From positions 1 to 5,785 of the forward strand of contig JBOFCO010000160.1 in assembly GCA_051646105.1 (NCBI GenBank): DNA of 5,785 nucleotides, written 5' to 3'. Each line of letters starts with the position of its first letter. The stretch's first letter is position 1. Source of the stretch: JBOFCO01 sp051646105 (GTDB taxonomy: Bacteria > Pseudomonadota > Alphaproteobacteria > Rhodobacterales > Rhodobacteraceae). Shown here piece by piece: positions 5,357 to 5,785 of the stretch. The position numbers were made by a program, and so were the translations under genes. The notes beneath the pieces were generated by a model. It had not been told where the DNA came from. It saw only the letters and a list, made by a program, of their open reading frames with translations, and ran no database searches.

Positions 5357-5785
5357 ATGCCCGTTACGCTGAAAGAAGTAGCCAATCTGGCAGGGGTCTC
5401 ACGTGCCGCCGTATCGCGGACGTTCACAGAAGGCGCTTCCGTATCACCGCGCATGCGCGCCAAGGTCGAGGCTGCGGCGCAGGCGCTGGGCTACCGGCCC
5501 AACATGCTGGCGCGTGGGTTGATGACGGGTGCTACGCGCATGGTCGGGTTGGTGTCGAACAACTTTCACAACCCGGTTTTCCTTGAGATTTTCGATCTGT
5601 TCACGAAGGCCCTGCAAGAGGCGGGCTTGCGGCCCTTGCTGGTGAACCTGTCGGATGAGGTTGATCCGGCGCGGTCATTGCAGACCTTGCAGCAATATGC
5701 GGTGGACGGGGTCATCATTGCCTCATCGCATTTGCCAGATGGCTTTGCATCGGCCTTCCGCGCGGCGGGCGTGCCGGTCGTGCAT
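5357..5785 (+). CDS. LacI/GalR-family transcriptional regulator, N-terminal part
   Basis: The frame is open from 5357 to the right edge, giving 143 codons of a family that is usually 330-350 residues long. The N-terminus MPVTLKEVANLAGVSRAAVSR (1-21) is the classic LacI helix-turn-helix, followed by VSPRMRAKVEAAAQALGYRPNMLARGL (29-55) with the minor-groove hinge helix (PNMLARGL). MVGLVSNNFHNPVFLEIFDLF (62-82) opens the periplasmic-binding-protein-like effector domain, and VDGVIIASS (116-124) is its next core strand. It should act as a dimer, repressing or activating a catabolic or transport operon in response to a sugar or other small metabolite. ATG 5357 fits the family's usual start; a weak GAAAG lies 10 nt upstream. 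An in-frame TTG at 5327 would add 10 residues and is less likely. The 151-nt gap after tctE suggests it is a separate unit rather than part of the TTT locus; its target genes presumably lie to the right. Confidence 0.95.
   Translation, partial: MPVTLKEVANLAGVSRAAVSRTFTEGASVSPRMRAKVEAAAQALGYRPNMLARGLMTGATRMVGLVSNNFHNPVFLEIFDLFTKALQEAGLRPLLVNLSDEVDPARSLQTLQQYAVDGVIIASSHLPDGFASAFRAAGVPVVH

Overview
The window is a high-GC, gene-dense bacterial segment. Codon choice, the gene families and their order suggest an alphaproteobacterium, plausibly of the Rhodobacteraceae/Roseobacter kind. That placement is an inference from style, not from a marker gene. It holds a carboxylate-uptake locus of the tripartite tricarboxylate transporter (TTT) type, its two-component regulator, and the start of a separate LacI-type regulator gene.

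Layout. Minus strand, read from about 3058 down to 1: a periplasmic binding protein of the ferric/AfuA-like ABC class (1997-3058), a 125-nt gap holding a perfect 8-bp-arm palindrome and a candidate promoter, then tctC (927-1871), tctB (439-930) and the first 145 codons of tctA (1-437, running off the left edge). tctC/tctB overlap by 4 nt and tctB/tctA are separated by 1 nt, so tctCBA is a tightly coupled operon. Plus strand, from 3137: the response regulator tctD (3137-3814), overlapping by 10 nt the histidine kinase tctE (3805-5205), with a bulged hairpin over the tctE stop codon. After a 151-nt gap comes the N-terminal 143 codons of a LacI-family repressor (5357-5785, running off the right edge).

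How the parts fit. TctC captures a small organic acid in the periplasm and hands it to the TctA/TctB membrane complex, which imports it using the ion gradient. TctE senses a periplasmic signal and phosphorylates TctD, which should control the divergent transport genes. The unusual member is the extra binding protein placed first in the transporter orientation and divergent from tctDE. It has no ABC permease or ATPase nearby and is a good candidate for a sensory co-component of TctE, like PgtC in the phosphoglycerate system. Related dyads (CCTGTC...CAGG on the minus strand) lie in front of both this gene and tctC and are candidate TctD or other regulator sites. The substrate cannot be read from the sequence. 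There are no RNA genes, insertion sequences, CRISPR arrays or gene-free stretches above 300 nt.
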